Positions 1 to 11,455 of a stretch of DNA of 64,000 nt are shown here, piece by piece (the first letter of the stretch is position 1; the number at the start of each line of letters is the position of its first letter). A program made the translations under genes and the position numbers. The notes under the pieces are model-generated. The model was given only the letters and a program-made list of their open reading frames with translations, did no database searches and was not told where the DNA came from. The stretch spans positions 1 through 64,000 of the forward strand of contig JACKDM010000024.1 of the NCBI GenBank assembly GCA_020633515.1, written 5' to 3'. The DNA is from Myxococcales bacterium (GTDB lineage Bacteria > Myxococcota > Bradymonadia > UBA7976 > UBA1532).

Positions 1-1
1 G

Positions 2-952
2 CTCGCGCTCATCGGCTGGTGGCTCAGCCGCGGCGACACCTGGAGCCAGCTCACCGCCGCGCTCGCCCGCCTCCCGCTCGCCAACCTGCTCGGCGCGCTC
101 GGCTGCGGCCTCGTCATCTCGACCTTCGCCGGCGTGCGCTGGCGCCTCGTGATGAACGCCTTCGGCGCCGAGCCCCGCCCGCCGGTGCACCTGCTCGTGC
201 GCGGCTACGTGGTCGGGCAGTTCTACAACCTCTTCGTGCCCGGCGGGATCGGCGGCGAGGTCGTGCGCGGGGTCATCACCCGCAAGTACTTCGGCACCGT
301 CGGCACCGGGGTGATGGTCGCGTTCCTCGACCGCATCATCGGCCTCGGCAGCCTCATGGCGGTCTTCACGGTGGGGCTCTTGCTCGGCCCCGATCTGCCG
401 CACCTCGAAGAATACGGCGTCTACCTCTACGCCGTCGGCGGCGTCGCCACCGCGCTCGTCGTCTGCACCGTGCTCGCCGGCTACTTCCGCCGCCGCCTCG
501 AAGGTCTGCCCGTCATCGGCGCGCTCATCCGCCTCGGCAGCCGCCTCGTCGCCCGCGTCGAGGACCGCTTCGACCAGAAGCTCCACCTCTCCGCGCTCGC
601 GACCCCCTGGCCGCTCGTCGCCGCGTTCGCGCTCTCCGCCGCGATGCACGGCATGGCGATCAGCGTCTTCGCCCTCATCGGCGCCGGCCTCGACCTCGGC
701 CTCGACGCCGCGACCCTGCTCGCGATCGTGCCGCTCGCGATCATCGCGAGCATGCTCCCGATCGCCGTCGCCGGCCTCGGCCCCCGCGAGGCGGCGCTCG
801 TCGTGATGCTCGGCCCGCTCGGCGTCGCCCGGGGCGAGGCGCTCGCGCTGTCGCTGTGTTACTGGGCGGTGTTGATCTTCATCGCGGCGATGGGCGGTCT
901 GGTGCAGCTCGTGTGGGGCGTCGACCTGCCGCACGCGGGCGAGGCGGGCTGA
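2..952 (+). CDS. Flippase-like integral membrane protein, LPG_synthase_TM family (5' partial)
   Basis: The frame is open from the left edge of the window, so the N-terminus lies outside it; about 316 residues are present. The visible part holds several hydrophobic helices and the family-like segment around VRGYVVGQFYNLFVPGGIGG followed by a DR-I-G motif (AFLDRIIGLGSL), then a late glycine-rich loop (AVAGLGPREAAL). These are typical of the UPF0104/lysylphosphatidylglycerol synthase transmembrane family, whose members are membrane flippases or lipid-modifying proteins. There is no sign of a C-terminal catalytic DUF2156 domain, because the protein stops soon after the last helix, so a pure transmembrane member is more likely than a full MprF. 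The substrate cannot be told from the sequence. Confidence 0.8.
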   Translation, partial: LALIGWWLSRGDTWSQLTAALARLPLANLLGALGCGLVISTFAGVRWRLVMNAFGAEPRPPVHLLVRGYVVGQFYNLFVPGGIGGEVVRGVITRKYFGTVGTGVMVAFLDRIIGLGSLMAVFTVGLLLGPDLPHLEEYGVYLYAVGGVATALVVCTVLAGYFRRRLEGLPVIGALIRLGSRLVARVEDRFDQKLHLSALATPWPLVAAFALSAAMHGMAISVFALIGAGLDLGLDAATLLAIVPLAIIASMLPIAVAGLGPREAALVVMLGPLGVARGEALALSLCYWAVLIFIAAMGGLVQLVWGVDLPHAGEAG

Positions 953-1016
953 ACAGGGGCCGTTTGGCGCCGACTCTGCTACCCTCCCCTCCGACCACCG
1001 CCCGGAGAACGCGCAC

Positions 1017-1973
1017 GTGCAGGCCCCTCCCCTGAGCTGCCGCGAGATCAGCGACGACTTGATCCGGCTCCTCGACGGCGAGCTCGACGCGATCCGGGTC
1101 GCCGAGATCAGCAACCACTTCCGCCAGTGCGACGCCTGCGCCCGCTTCTACCAGTCCCTCCGCGAACAGCTCGTGCTCCATCAGTGGGCCGACGACGAGG
1201 CGTTCGACCTCGACGAGGCCGAGGCCGGCGGCAGGAGCGAGGCGCCGATCTATGACGGGCTCGCCGAGCGGCTGCGCGGGGCCGAGCTCGATGATCTCGG
1301 GCGGGTGCTCTACGAGATCCTCAAGGCCGAGTTCCTCTTCGACTACGGCGACGGCATCGAGGCCGCCGAGGAGCCGATCGACGATCCGCGCGCCGAGCGG
1401 GTGCGGGGCCGGGACATGGTCGAGGAGATCCGCGACTGGCACGACGCCGACGAGGTCGATGGCGTCGACCTCGTCGAGATCGCGCGGCGGATGCGGCCGC
1501 CCGGGGTCGACGACGATCGGCTCGACCAGCTCGTCGCGGGCATGGAGGTCGTCGCCCGGCTCGCGCCCTCGCTCGCGCTCGCGGCGACCTACTACCAGGG
1601 GCTCGCGCACGTCAAGGCCGGCCGGGAGGGCGCCGCGGCCGAGCGCATGGGGCGGATCGTCGCCGCCGGGCCGTCGCCGCTGCTGCGCGCCTCGCGGATC
1701 GCGCTCGCGACGCTGCCGGCGCTGCTCGGGGGGCGGCCCGACGAGTCGATCCCGGCGCTCGAAGCCTGCCTCGTCGGCGACGCACACGATCCGATCGTGC
1801 GCTACAACCTCGCCAAGGCGCACTTCATCCGCGCGGGCGGGCGGCTCGACGACGAGGGGCGGGCGCACCTGCGGCGGGCGTGGGGCGAGAACGCGGCGCT
1901 CGTCGAGCGGCAGCTCGGGCTGCCGAGCGAGCGGCCGCTGCGCGAGGCGTGGGCCGAGGGCGAGGGCCGCTGA
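1017..1973 (+). CDS. Zinc-finger (anti-sigma-like) protein with TPR-like C-terminal region
   Basis: The 318-residue protein starts at GTG, with GGAGAA nine bases upstream. Residues about 8-45 contain an H-x3-C-x2-C motif (HFRQCDAC) preceded by a cysteine (LSCREI), the signature of the putative zinc-finger domain of anti-sigma factors. The remainder is acidic and helical; the last 150 residues look like helical repeats (ALAATYYQGLAHVKAG, then PIVRYNLAKAHFIRAGG). No membrane segment is visible and no ECF sigma gene lies beside it, so it is probably a soluble zinc-finger adaptor rather than a classical membrane anti-sigma factor. Its function is not known. Confidence 0.75.
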   Translation: MQAPPLSCREISDDLIRLLDGELDAIRVAEISNHFRQCDACARFYQSLREQLVLHQWADDEAFDLDEAEAGGRSEAPIYDGLAERLRGAELDDLGRVLYEILKAEFLFDYGDGIEAAEEPIDDPRAERVRGRDMVEEIRDWHDADEVDGVDLVEIARRMRPPGVDDDRLDQLVAGMEVVARLAPSLALAATYYQGLAHVKAGREGAAAERMGRIVAAGPSPLLRASRIALATLPALLGGRPDESIPALEACLVGDAHDPIVRYNLAKAHFIRAGGRLDDEGRAHLRRAWGENAALVERQLGLPSERPLREAWAEGEGR

Positions 1974-3005
1974 TCAGTCGATGATCGAGCGCACGTCGAC
2001 GAGGAGCTGCGCGGCGAGGTAGGCCGCGCGGGGCTCGTCGTCCTGCCGCCGGGCGCGGAGGAAGGTGTTGACGACGCGACCGCCGCGGCGGCGGGCGTGC
2101 GGGTTGTTGCGGTCGACGACGATGCTGCGCACCGCGCCGCGGGTGACCGCGACCGCGTCGATGACCCCGTCGCCGCCGACCGAGCGCACGATCGCGAGCT
2201 CGGCCGCGCCGCCGGCGCCGTGGAAGAACAACAGGTCGCCGGGCCGCGGCGCGCCGCGCACGAGGCGGCTCTGGCGGCGGAGCGCGGCGATGGTGTCGGC
2301 GTCGGCGGGGGCGCCCTTGACGTCGGCGAAGGCGGCGCGGAGCAGCCCGAGATCGGTGGGCGTCGCGTCGCCGAGGCTGCGCTGGCCGATGAGCGGGGTG
2401 AGCGCGGCGAGCACGGCGCGGCGGGCGGCGCGGGCGCGGCCGTCGTCGGGGGCGCGGGTGTCGGGGGTCGCGCGCTCGGGTGTGGTCGCGGGGGCCCGCC
2501 GGGCGGGTCGGGGGCTCGGCTCGGTCTTCGCGGGGGCGGCTGCGGCGGCGCCGGCCGGCGCGGTGCTCGACTGCACAGGGGCGGCCGGCGCGGTGTTGGA
2601 TTGCGTGGCGTTCGACTTCGCGGCGTCCGACTTCGCCGCGCTCGACTTCGCGGCGCTCGACTTCGCGGCGCCCGACTTCGCCGCGCTCGCCTTCGTCGCG
2701 CCCGACTTCGCCGCGCCAACCTCCGCGCCCCTGGCCTCGCCACCCGCGCCGCCCGCTGCGCCTTCCGGCTCCTCGACCCCATCGACCGCCCGCTCCGCCG
2801 CCGCGATCCGCGCCTCCTCGGCCCGCCGCGACTCGACGTCGCGCACGCGCCGCCGCCGGGTCTCGGCGATCGGCAGCATCCGGGTCCGCGGGGCGAGGCT
2901 CTCGAGCAGCGGGTGCGAGGCGGGGCGCAGGTCGGACGGGCGCACGACGCTTGTGCAGCCGCAGAGCAGCGCGGTGGCGAGCAGCACGGGGGCCGTCCAG
3001 CGCAT
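1974..3005 (-). CDS. Lipoprotein with degenerate NlpC/P60-CHAP-like domain
   Basis: The 343-residue protein opens with a lipoprotein signal (VLLATALLCGC, lipid cysteine at about residue 17). Residues about 90-140 are a low-complexity Ala/Lys/Ser tract with repeated AAKS units, probably an extended linker in the periplasm or at the surface. The C-terminal 140 residues resemble the CHAP/NlpC-P60 domain seen in myxobacterial proteins, notably the PRPGDLLFF motif. The positions where the family has catalytic Cys (DC-x-GF) and His (HVGIV) read here as TDLGLL and ELAIV, so it is predicted to be inactive as a peptidase. It probably binds peptidoglycan or acts structurally. It ends directly against the preceding convergent gene. 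Confidence 0.7.
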   Translation of the reverse strand: MRWTAPVLLATALLCGCTSVVRPSDLRPASHPLLESLAPRTRMLPIAETRRRRVRDVESRRAEEARIAAAERAVDGVEEPEGAAGGAGGEARGAEVGAAKSGATKASAAKSGAAKSSAAKSSAAKSDAAKSNATQSNTAPAAPVQSSTAPAGAAAAAPAKTEPSPRPARRAPATTPERATPDTRAPDDGRARAARRAVLAALTPLIGQRSLGDATPTDLGLLRAAFADVKGAPADADTIAALRRQSRLVRGAPRPGDLLFFHGAGGAAELAIVRSVGGDGVIDAVAVTRGAVRSIVVDRNNPHARRRGGRVVNTFLRARRQDDEPRAAYLAAQLLVDVRSIID

Positions 3006-3011
3006 GAGTGC

Positions 3012-3040
3012 GTCTTACACCTACATCTCAGCACACGCAA
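3012..3040 (-). promoter_or_regulatory. Promoter of the CHAP-like lipoprotein; leaderless mRNA suspected
   Basis: On the minus strand TTGCGT (3040-3035) and TAAGAC (3017-3012) are separated by 17 bp. The expected start of transcription, about 7 bases past the -10, falls on the ATG at 3005, and no Shine-Dalgarno sequence precedes that ATG. This is inferred from pattern only. Confidence 0.4.
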
Positions 3041-3103
3041 GAAAACGCGCAACCCGCCCCCGCCGTCCGGGCTCTATCGGGCACTCGACGGCGCGCCCGG
3101 CCC

Positions 3104-3132
3104 TTGATCCGACGCCCGCCGCCCACTAGCTT
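3104..3132 (+). promoter_or_regulatory. Promoter of ribA
   Basis: TTGATC and TAGCTT are separated by exactly 17 bp, giving a predicted 5' leader of about 40 bases before the ATG at 3179. No room is left for an FMN riboswitch. Confidence 0.5.
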
Positions 3133-3178
3133 CTGCGCCCGCATGCCCCCCGACCAGCCCCCGGAACGAGGACCCTCC

Positions 3179-3838
3179 ATGACCCGCAGCCGCTCGCCGC
3201 TCGGCGCCGACGCCGCGCCGTTTTATGCGCGCTCGGCGCTCCCGACGGTGCACGGCCTCTTCGACCTGCGCGTCTGGCGCGAGGGCGAGGTCGAGCACCT
3301 CGCGATCTCGGTCGGCGAGCTCGCCGGCGCCGAGCGGCTCCCGGTGCGGGTCCACTCCGAGTGCCTGACCGGCGAGGTCCTCGGCTCGCTCAAGTGCGAC
3401 TGCAAGGCCCAGCTCGACGCGGCGCTCGCCGCGATCCAGGTCGCGGGGCGGGGCGTGGTGCTCTATCTGCGCCAGGAGGGCCGCGGGATCGGGCTCGGCA
3501 ACAAGATCCGCGCCTATCGGCTGCAAGAGCAGGGGGTCGACACGGTCGACGCCAACCGGCTGCTCGGCTTCGCCGACGACCTGCGCCGCTACGACGTCGC
3601 CGCCGACATGCTGCGCGCGCTCGGGGTGAAGTCGGTCGCGCTCGTCACCAACAACCCGCAGAAGGTCGACGGCCTCCGCGCCGCGGGCATCGACGTCGTC
3701 GAGCGGGTCCCGCTCGTGACCGGCATGAACGCGATCAACGCCGAGTACCTCGAGACCAAGCGGGCCCGCATGGGCCACCTCTACACGCCCGGCGAGCTGG
3801 CGGCGGCGCGGATCGAGCCGGTCGACGAGCAGGACTGA
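3179..3838 (+). CDS. ribA: GTP cyclohydrolase II
   Basis: It opens the imidazole ring of GTP to give 2,5-diamino-6-ribosylamino-pyrimidinone phosphate, the first step of riboflavin synthesis. The 219-residue protein has the zinc ligands in the family spacing: Cys62 in HSECLTGE, then Cys73 and Cys75 in LKCDC. The GTP-binding stretch YLRQEGRGIGL and the NNP motif near the end (VTNNPQKVDGL) are also present. The ATG at 3179 is chosen because AGGA lies about six bases upstream and because a promoter sits at 3104-3132; the frame is open further upstream but that part is not expected to be translated. It is a stand-alone RibA, not the RibBA fusion found in many bacteria, and it sits apart from other riboflavin genes here. 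Confidence 0.95.
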   Translation: MTRSRSPLGADAAPFYARSALPTVHGLFDLRVWREGEVEHLAISVGELAGAERLPVRVHSECLTGEVLGSLKCDCKAQLDAALAAIQVAGRGVVLYLRQEGRGIGLGNKIRAYRLQEQGVDTVDANRLLGFADDLRRYDVAADMLRALGVKSVALVTNNPQKVDGLRAAGIDVVERVPLVTGMNAINAEYLETKRARMGHLYTPGELAAARIEPVDEQD

Positions 3839-3896
3839 CGGCGGCGCGCACGCTGCCCGCGCGGCGCGGCGCGGCGGGCGCGGCGCGGGGCGGCCG

Positions 3897-3926
3897 TTGC
3901 GGTGATGCCCGCGCCTCCGGTATGCA
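3897..3926 (+). promoter_or_regulatory. Possible promoter of the lipase-like lipoprotein
   Basis: TTGCGG and TATGCA are 18 bp apart, 26 bases before the start codon at 3953. The -10 element matches only half of the consensus. Confidence 0.3.
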
Positions 3927-3952
3927 GGGCGCCCGATCGGTGGAGGTAGACG

Positions 3953-5551
3953 ATGCGGCGAGCGCGGATGACGCGGCCGGCGTGGGCGGTGATGGTGGCG
4001 CTCGCGGTGGGCGGGTGTGACGACGGCGGCGGCGGCGCGGACCCGGAGCCCTTCGACGCCTGCCACGTCTGCGGTCCGCTCGAGGCGGGCCCGCCGCTCG
4101 ACGCCGCGACCGACGCCCGGCCGGATGACGCCGACCTCCCCGACGCCGCCTCCGACGCCACCTCCGACGCCGCCTCCGACGCCGCCTCCGACGCCGATCC
4201 GCCCGACGCCCCCCCCGACGCCGGCTGCGACTTCCCCGCGCCCCGCCGCGGCGACGCCCCGCCGGTCGCCGCGCTCGCCGCCGATCCCGCCACCTGCGGG
4301 CAGGCGCCCTACACCTGGCTCGACGACCCGGCCCTCGGCGCCGTCGTCGAGCGCGTCGAGGTCCAGCGCCTCTCCGCCGCCGCGCTCTCGGCGCTCGCCG
4401 CCGCCGCCGGGATCACCATCCCGCGCCCGTTCGTCGCCGACGTCGTCGTCGAGCAGATCGTCTACGTCACCCAGGCCCGCGGCGAGCGGGTCGAGGCCAC
4501 CGCGCTCGTCGCCACCCCGCAGGACCCGCCCGCCGACGCGCCGCAGGCGATCTTCGCGCTGCTGCATGGCACCGCCGGCTTCAGCGACGCCTGCGCGCCG
4601 TCCGACGACTTCCAGACGCAGGGCCTCGCCGCCGCGCTCGCCGCGACCGGCTACACCGTCGTCGCGCCCGACTACATCGGCCTCAAGGGCCGCGGCGAGC
4701 CGACCGGCTTCCTGCACCCGTACCTGATCGGCGAGCCGACCGCGATGGCGGTCCTCGACGCGATCCGCGCCGCCGGGCGCCTCTCGGCGGAGGCGGGCGG
4801 GCGCTGCCTGCCGGCGGAGGCGGTGATCGTCGGCGGCTCGCAGGGCGGGCACGCCGCGCTGTGGACCGAGCTGCTCGCGCCCTACTACGCCGACGAGCTC
4901 ACGATCCTCGGCACCGTCGCGACCGTGCCGCCGAGCGACCTCCTGCGGCAGATGGAGCTCGCGCTCACCGCCCGGATCGACGCGACCTTCAACGCGCTCG
5001 CGCTGCTCATCACCGGCGCCGACTGGTACGGCCACACCGCCGCGCTCGGCGCCGTGCTGCGACCTCCGCTCGACGTCGACCTGCCCCGCGCCGCCGCGGC
5101 GAGCTGCGACGGCGACGACATCGACCTCGACGAGGCCGACTACCCCACGCTCGGCGACATCTTCACCCCGCGCCTGCTCGACGCGGTCGCCGCCGGCGAG
5201 CTCGGCGCGCTCGAGCCGTGGGGCTGCTTCGCCCGCGAGAACAGCCTCCTGCACACCCGGATCGCCCGGCTCGCGCCCGCCGAGCGCCCCGCGCACGGGA
5301 TCCTCTTCGTGCTCGGCGAGGCCGACGGGCTCGTCGACACCCCGACCGAGCGCGCCGCGTTCGACGCGCTCTGCGAAGCCGGCTGGCCGCTCGTCTACCT
5401 CGAGTGCGCCCGCGCCCCCCACGGGCCGACGACGCAGTGGGCGCTGCCCGAGATCCTCGACTTCCTCGACGCCCGCCGCGCCGGCGAGCCGCTGGCCGAC
5501 CGCTGCGTGCGCACGCCGCCGAGCGACTGCCGAGGCGAGCCCATGCGGTGA
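3953..5551 (+). CDS. Secretory-lipase-like alpha/beta hydrolase, lipoprotein
   Basis: The 532-residue protein begins with a lipoprotein signal (AVMVALAVGGC) and a long Asp/Ala-rich linker (repeated SDAA units, about residues 45-85). The hydrolase core follows: an oxyanion-type LHGTAGF, the nucleophile elbow GGSQGG (Ser296), an acid in GEADGLVDT (Asp458) and a His in PHGPTT (His490), the right order for a catalytic triad. The overall arrangement, with a lid insert between nucleophile and acid, resembles the secretory lipase (LIP) family. It is probably anchored to the outer membrane and acts on esters or lipids outside the cytoplasm; the true substrate is unknown. GGAGG lies seven bases before the ATG. 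Confidence 0.8.
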   Translation: MRRARMTRPAWAVMVALAVGGCDDGGGGADPEPFDACHVCGPLEAGPPLDAATDARPDDADLPDAASDATSDAASDAASDADPPDAPPDAGCDFPAPRRGDAPPVAALAADPATCGQAPYTWLDDPALGAVVERVEVQRLSAAALSALAAAAGITIPRPFVADVVVEQIVYVTQARGERVEATALVATPQDPPADAPQAIFALLHGTAGFSDACAPSDDFQTQGLAAALAATGYTVVAPDYIGLKGRGEPTGFLHPYLIGEPTAMAVLDAIRAAGRLSAEAGGRCLPAEAVIVGGSQGGHAALWTELLAPYYADELTILGTVATVPPSDLLRQMELALTARIDATFNALALLITGADWYGHTAALGAVLRPPLDVDLPRAAAASCDGDDIDLDEADYPTLGDIFTPRLLDAVAAGELGALEPWGCFARENSLLHTRIARLAPAERPAHGILFVLGEADGLVDTPTERAAFDALCEAGWPLVYLECARAPHGPTTQWALPEILDFLDARRAGEPLADRCVRTPPSDCRGEPMR

Positions 5552-5641
5552 CGAGCGCCGATCGGAGCGGCGCGCGCGAAAGATGAGGACGCGAGCCCGA
5601 GTTGGGCGACAATCCGGGCGACGATCCGCGAGGTGAGGATG

Positions 5642-7183
<1,542 letters not shown>

Positions 7184-7200
7184 GCCGAGGGGAGGCATCG

Positions 7201-8409
7201 ATGGTGCGGGTCGATCGGTTGCTGCGCGGCGCGGGCGAGGTCTTCACCGGCGGGCCGGATGGGATCCTGACAGACGTCTCCGTCGGGATGAGCGAGGGCG
7301 TGATCACCTACATCGGCCCGCCGAGCGACGTCGAGGCATCGGAAGTCATCGACCTCGACGGTCGCCTGCTGACACCGGGGCTCGTCGACCCGCACACCCA
7401 CCTCGTCTTCGCCGGCGACCGCGCCGACGAGTACGCGCTGCGGGCCGCGGGCACGTCGTACCTCCAGATCGCCAAGGCCGGCGGCGGGATCGCCAGGACC
7501 ATGCGCGCGACGCGGGCGGCCTCGGCCGACGCGCTCGCCGCGCTCGCCCGCCCGCGGCTCGACGCGCTGTTGCGCTGCGGGGTCACCACCGCCGAGGTCA
7601 AGAGCGGCTATGGGCTCACCCTCGACGACGAGCTCAAGATGCTCGAAGTGGTGCGCCGCCTCGACGCCGAGCAGCCGATCGCGCTCGTCGCGACCTTCCT
7701 CGGCGCGCACACGGTCCCGCCCGAGGCGCGCGGCGACCGGCAGGGCTACCTCGACCGGGTCGTCGACGAGATGATCCCGGCGGTGGCTGCGGCCGGGCTC
7801 GCCGCGTTCTGCGACGTCTTCGTCGAAGAGGGCGCGTTCACGCTCGACGAGGCCGAGCGGGTGCTGCGGGCCGGGATCGCGCACGGGCTGCGGCCCAAGG
7901 TGCACGCCGACCAGCTCTCGCCGGGCGGCGGCGCCGAGCTCGCGGCGCGGCTGCGGGCGGTCTCGGCCGACCACCTCGAGCACGTCAGCGACTTCGGGAT
8001 CAAGCTGCTCGCCGAGGCCGGCACCGTCGCGGTGCTGCTGCCGGGCGCGGCGATGTTCCTCGGCGGCGACGAGCGGCCGCCGGCGCGCGCGCTGATCGAC
8101 CACGGGGTGCCGGTGGCGCTCGCGACCGACTGCAACCCGGGGACCTGCATGACCGAGAACCTGCTGCTGATGCTGACCCTCGGCATGAGCCGGCTCGGCA
8201 TGACCCCGGTCGAGGTGCTCGACGCGGTGACCCGGCACGCGGCGCGGGCGGTGGGGCGCGAGGCGGTCGCGGGCACGATCGCGCTCGGGCGCCCGGCCGA
8301 TCTCGCGGTCTTCGACGTGCCGAGCCACCGGCACCTGCCCTATCGCTTCGGCGCGATCCCGACCTGGCAGGTCTACAAAGACGGTGAGCGGGTCTACGCC
8401 GCGGGGTGA
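7201..8409 (+). CDS. hutI: Imidazolonepropionase
   Basis: It hydrolyses imidazolone-5-propionate to N-formimino-glutamate, the third step of histidine breakdown. The 402-residue protein is an amidohydrolase with metal ligands His65 and His67 in LVDPHTHLVFAGDR, the family loop TTAEVKSGYGL, a later metal His in VHADQLSP and the terminal metal Asp in ATDCNPGT. The start codon is set by GGGGAGG just upstream; the frame runs open far into hutH but that part is antisense-like noise. It surely shares a transcript with hutH. The urocanase gene needed between the two steps must lie elsewhere. Confidence 0.97.
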   Translation: MVRVDRLLRGAGEVFTGGPDGILTDVSVGMSEGVITYIGPPSDVEASEVIDLDGRLLTPGLVDPHTHLVFAGDRADEYALRAAGTSYLQIAKAGGGIARTMRATRAASADALAALARPRLDALLRCGVTTAEVKSGYGLTLDDELKMLEVVRRLDAEQPIALVATFLGAHTVPPEARGDRQGYLDRVVDEMIPAVAAAGLAAFCDVFVEEGAFTLDEAERVLRAGIAHGLRPKVHADQLSPGGGAELAARLRAVSADHLEHVSDFGIKLLAEAGTVAVLLPGAAMFLGGDERPPARALIDHGVPVALATDCNPGTCMTENLLLMLTLGMSRLGMTPVEVLDAVTRHAARAVGREAVAGTIALGRPADLAVFDVPSHRHLPYRFGAIPTWQVYKDGERVYAAG

Positions 8410-8515
8410 GTTCCGCCCGCCGACTTCCGAGAGCGGAATCCCGCGGAGGCGCCGACAGTCGCCGCGGCTCGTACCCTAGTCGTCACCGGGTAGACGACCG
8501 GAGCGCGGCGCCCTC

Positions 8516-9268
8516 ATGGATCTCGACTTCGAACGCCACGGCGGCTCGATGCGGCGGGCCGATCGCCTGCTGCACCTCGTGGAGATGCTGCGGGTCAACC
8601 GCCACCTGCCGGTGCAGGCGCTCGCCGATCGGCTCGAGGTCTCGCGGCGCACGGTCTACCGCGACCTCGACGAGCTCGACGCGCGCGGGGTGCGGATCAA
8701 GATGGTGCCGGGGCTCGGCTACGCGCTCGATCGACAGGCATTGCTGCCGGCGCTGCGGCTCGAAGACGACGAGGCCGAGGCGGTGGTGATCGGGGCGCGC
8801 ATGGCGGCGGCGTGGGCCGATCCGACGCTGGGCGCGGCGGCGCACGGGGCGCTGGAGAAGATCGAGGCGGTGCTGCCGGAGAGCTCGTCGGCGGTGCTCG
8901 ATCACATCCGGTTGTTCGCGCCGACCGGGCCGTGGGCCGACGCGATGCGCGATGGGCTCGGGCCGGTGCGGCACGCGATCGCGCACCGGCGCAAGATCAG
9001 CTTCCTCTATCGCCGCGAGGACGGCCGCCGCAGCCGGCGCACGGCGCGGCCGCTCGGGCTGCACTTCTGGGGGCCGGCGTGGACGCTCGCGGCGTGGTGC
9101 GAGCGGCGGGTGGCCTACCGCACGTTCCGCATCGATCGCATGACCCAGATCACGACGCTCGACGAGGGCTGGGACGAGGCCGAGGGCACCGACCTCGCCG
9201 GCTACCTCGAAGACAAGGCGGGCGACGCGGCGCTCGAAGGCGTCGAGGGGCTCGGGCACACGGCTTGA
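8516..9268 (+). CDS. YafY-type transcriptional regulator with HTH and WYL domains
   Basis: The N-terminal 60 residues form a DeoR/HTH_11-type winged helix (RADRLLHLVEML, then LADRLEVSRRTVYRDLDEL). Residues about 140-225 form a WYL ligand-sensing domain: the segment RRKISFLYRREDG begins it, and TARPLGLHFWGPAWTLAAWC is its characteristic core, with W-T-L in place of W-Y-L. Such proteins usually bind a small molecule or nucleic acid and control neighbouring genes. It lies 106 bases after hutI on the same strand, so control of histidine use is possible but unproven. A later ATG at 8549 would also suit the family; neither has a strong ribosome site. Confidence 0.88.
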   Translation: MDLDFERHGGSMRRADRLLHLVEMLRVNRHLPVQALADRLEVSRRTVYRDLDELDARGVRIKMVPGLGYALDRQALLPALRLEDDEAEAVVIGARMAAAWADPTLGAAAHGALEKIEAVLPESSSAVLDHIRLFAPTGPWADAMRDGLGPVRHAIAHRRKISFLYRREDGRRSRRTARPLGLHFWGPAWTLAAWCERRVAYRTFRIDRMTQITTLDEGWDEAEGTDLAGYLEDKAGDAALEGVEGLGHTA

Positions 9269-9286
9269 GGCGGGTTCGCGGTGCGA

Positions 9287-9891
9287 TCAGTCGAAGGCGC
9301 GCGCCTGCTTCCACACCGCCTCGAGGCGGTCGAGCCCGATCGGGCCCTCGCGGAAGACCTTGAGCTCGCCGCGATCGAGCCCGACGACGGTGCTCGCCGT
9401 GCCCGAGACCTCACCGCCGTCGACGAGGCCGTCGACCCCGACGAGGCCGGCGGCGTCGCACTCCGCCGCGCTCGCCGCCGCCGGATGGCCGCTGCGGTTG
9501 GCGCTCGTCGCGACGAGCGGCTCGCCGAGCGCCTCGACGAGCGCGCGGGCGAGCGGGTGGGCCGACATGCGCACGCCGACCATGTTGGTGTCGGCGGTGA
9601 TCGGCGGCGGCAGGCCGGGGAAGGCGGGCACGACGAGGGTGAGCGGGCCGGGCCAGAAGGCCTCGGCGAGCACGATCAGCGGGGTCTCGAGGCGGCGGCG
9701 CTGGAGGTCCTTGACCGAGGGCAAGAGGATCGGCAGCGGCTTGCCGTCGGGGCGGCCCTTGGCCTCGATGACGCGGGCCACCGCCTCGGCGTCGAAGGCG
9801 CGGCAACCGACGCCGTAGCTGGTCTCGGTGGGGAAGACGACCACGCCGCCCCGGCGCAGCGCGGCGGCGGCGGCTTCGATCGACAGGCGGG

Positions 9892-9898
<7 letters not shown>
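9287..9898 (-). CDS. tsaC: L-threonylcarbamoyladenylate synthase
   Basis: It makes threonylcarbamoyl-AMP from threonine, bicarbonate and ATP for the t6A modification at tRNA position 37. The 203-residue protein is a single YrdC/Sua5 domain with PTETSYGVGC near residue 22, the KGRPDGKPL substrate-binding motif and the SANRSGHPAA motif. It lacks the extra Sua5 C-terminal domain, so the short TsaC form is right. Its start overlaps the end of nnr by seven bases, which marks it as the last gene of the folP-cdaA-cdaR-glmM operon and suggests translational coupling. Confidence 0.93.
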
Positions 9899-11445
<1,547 letters not shown>

Positions 11446-11455
11446 GGGCGGCTCC

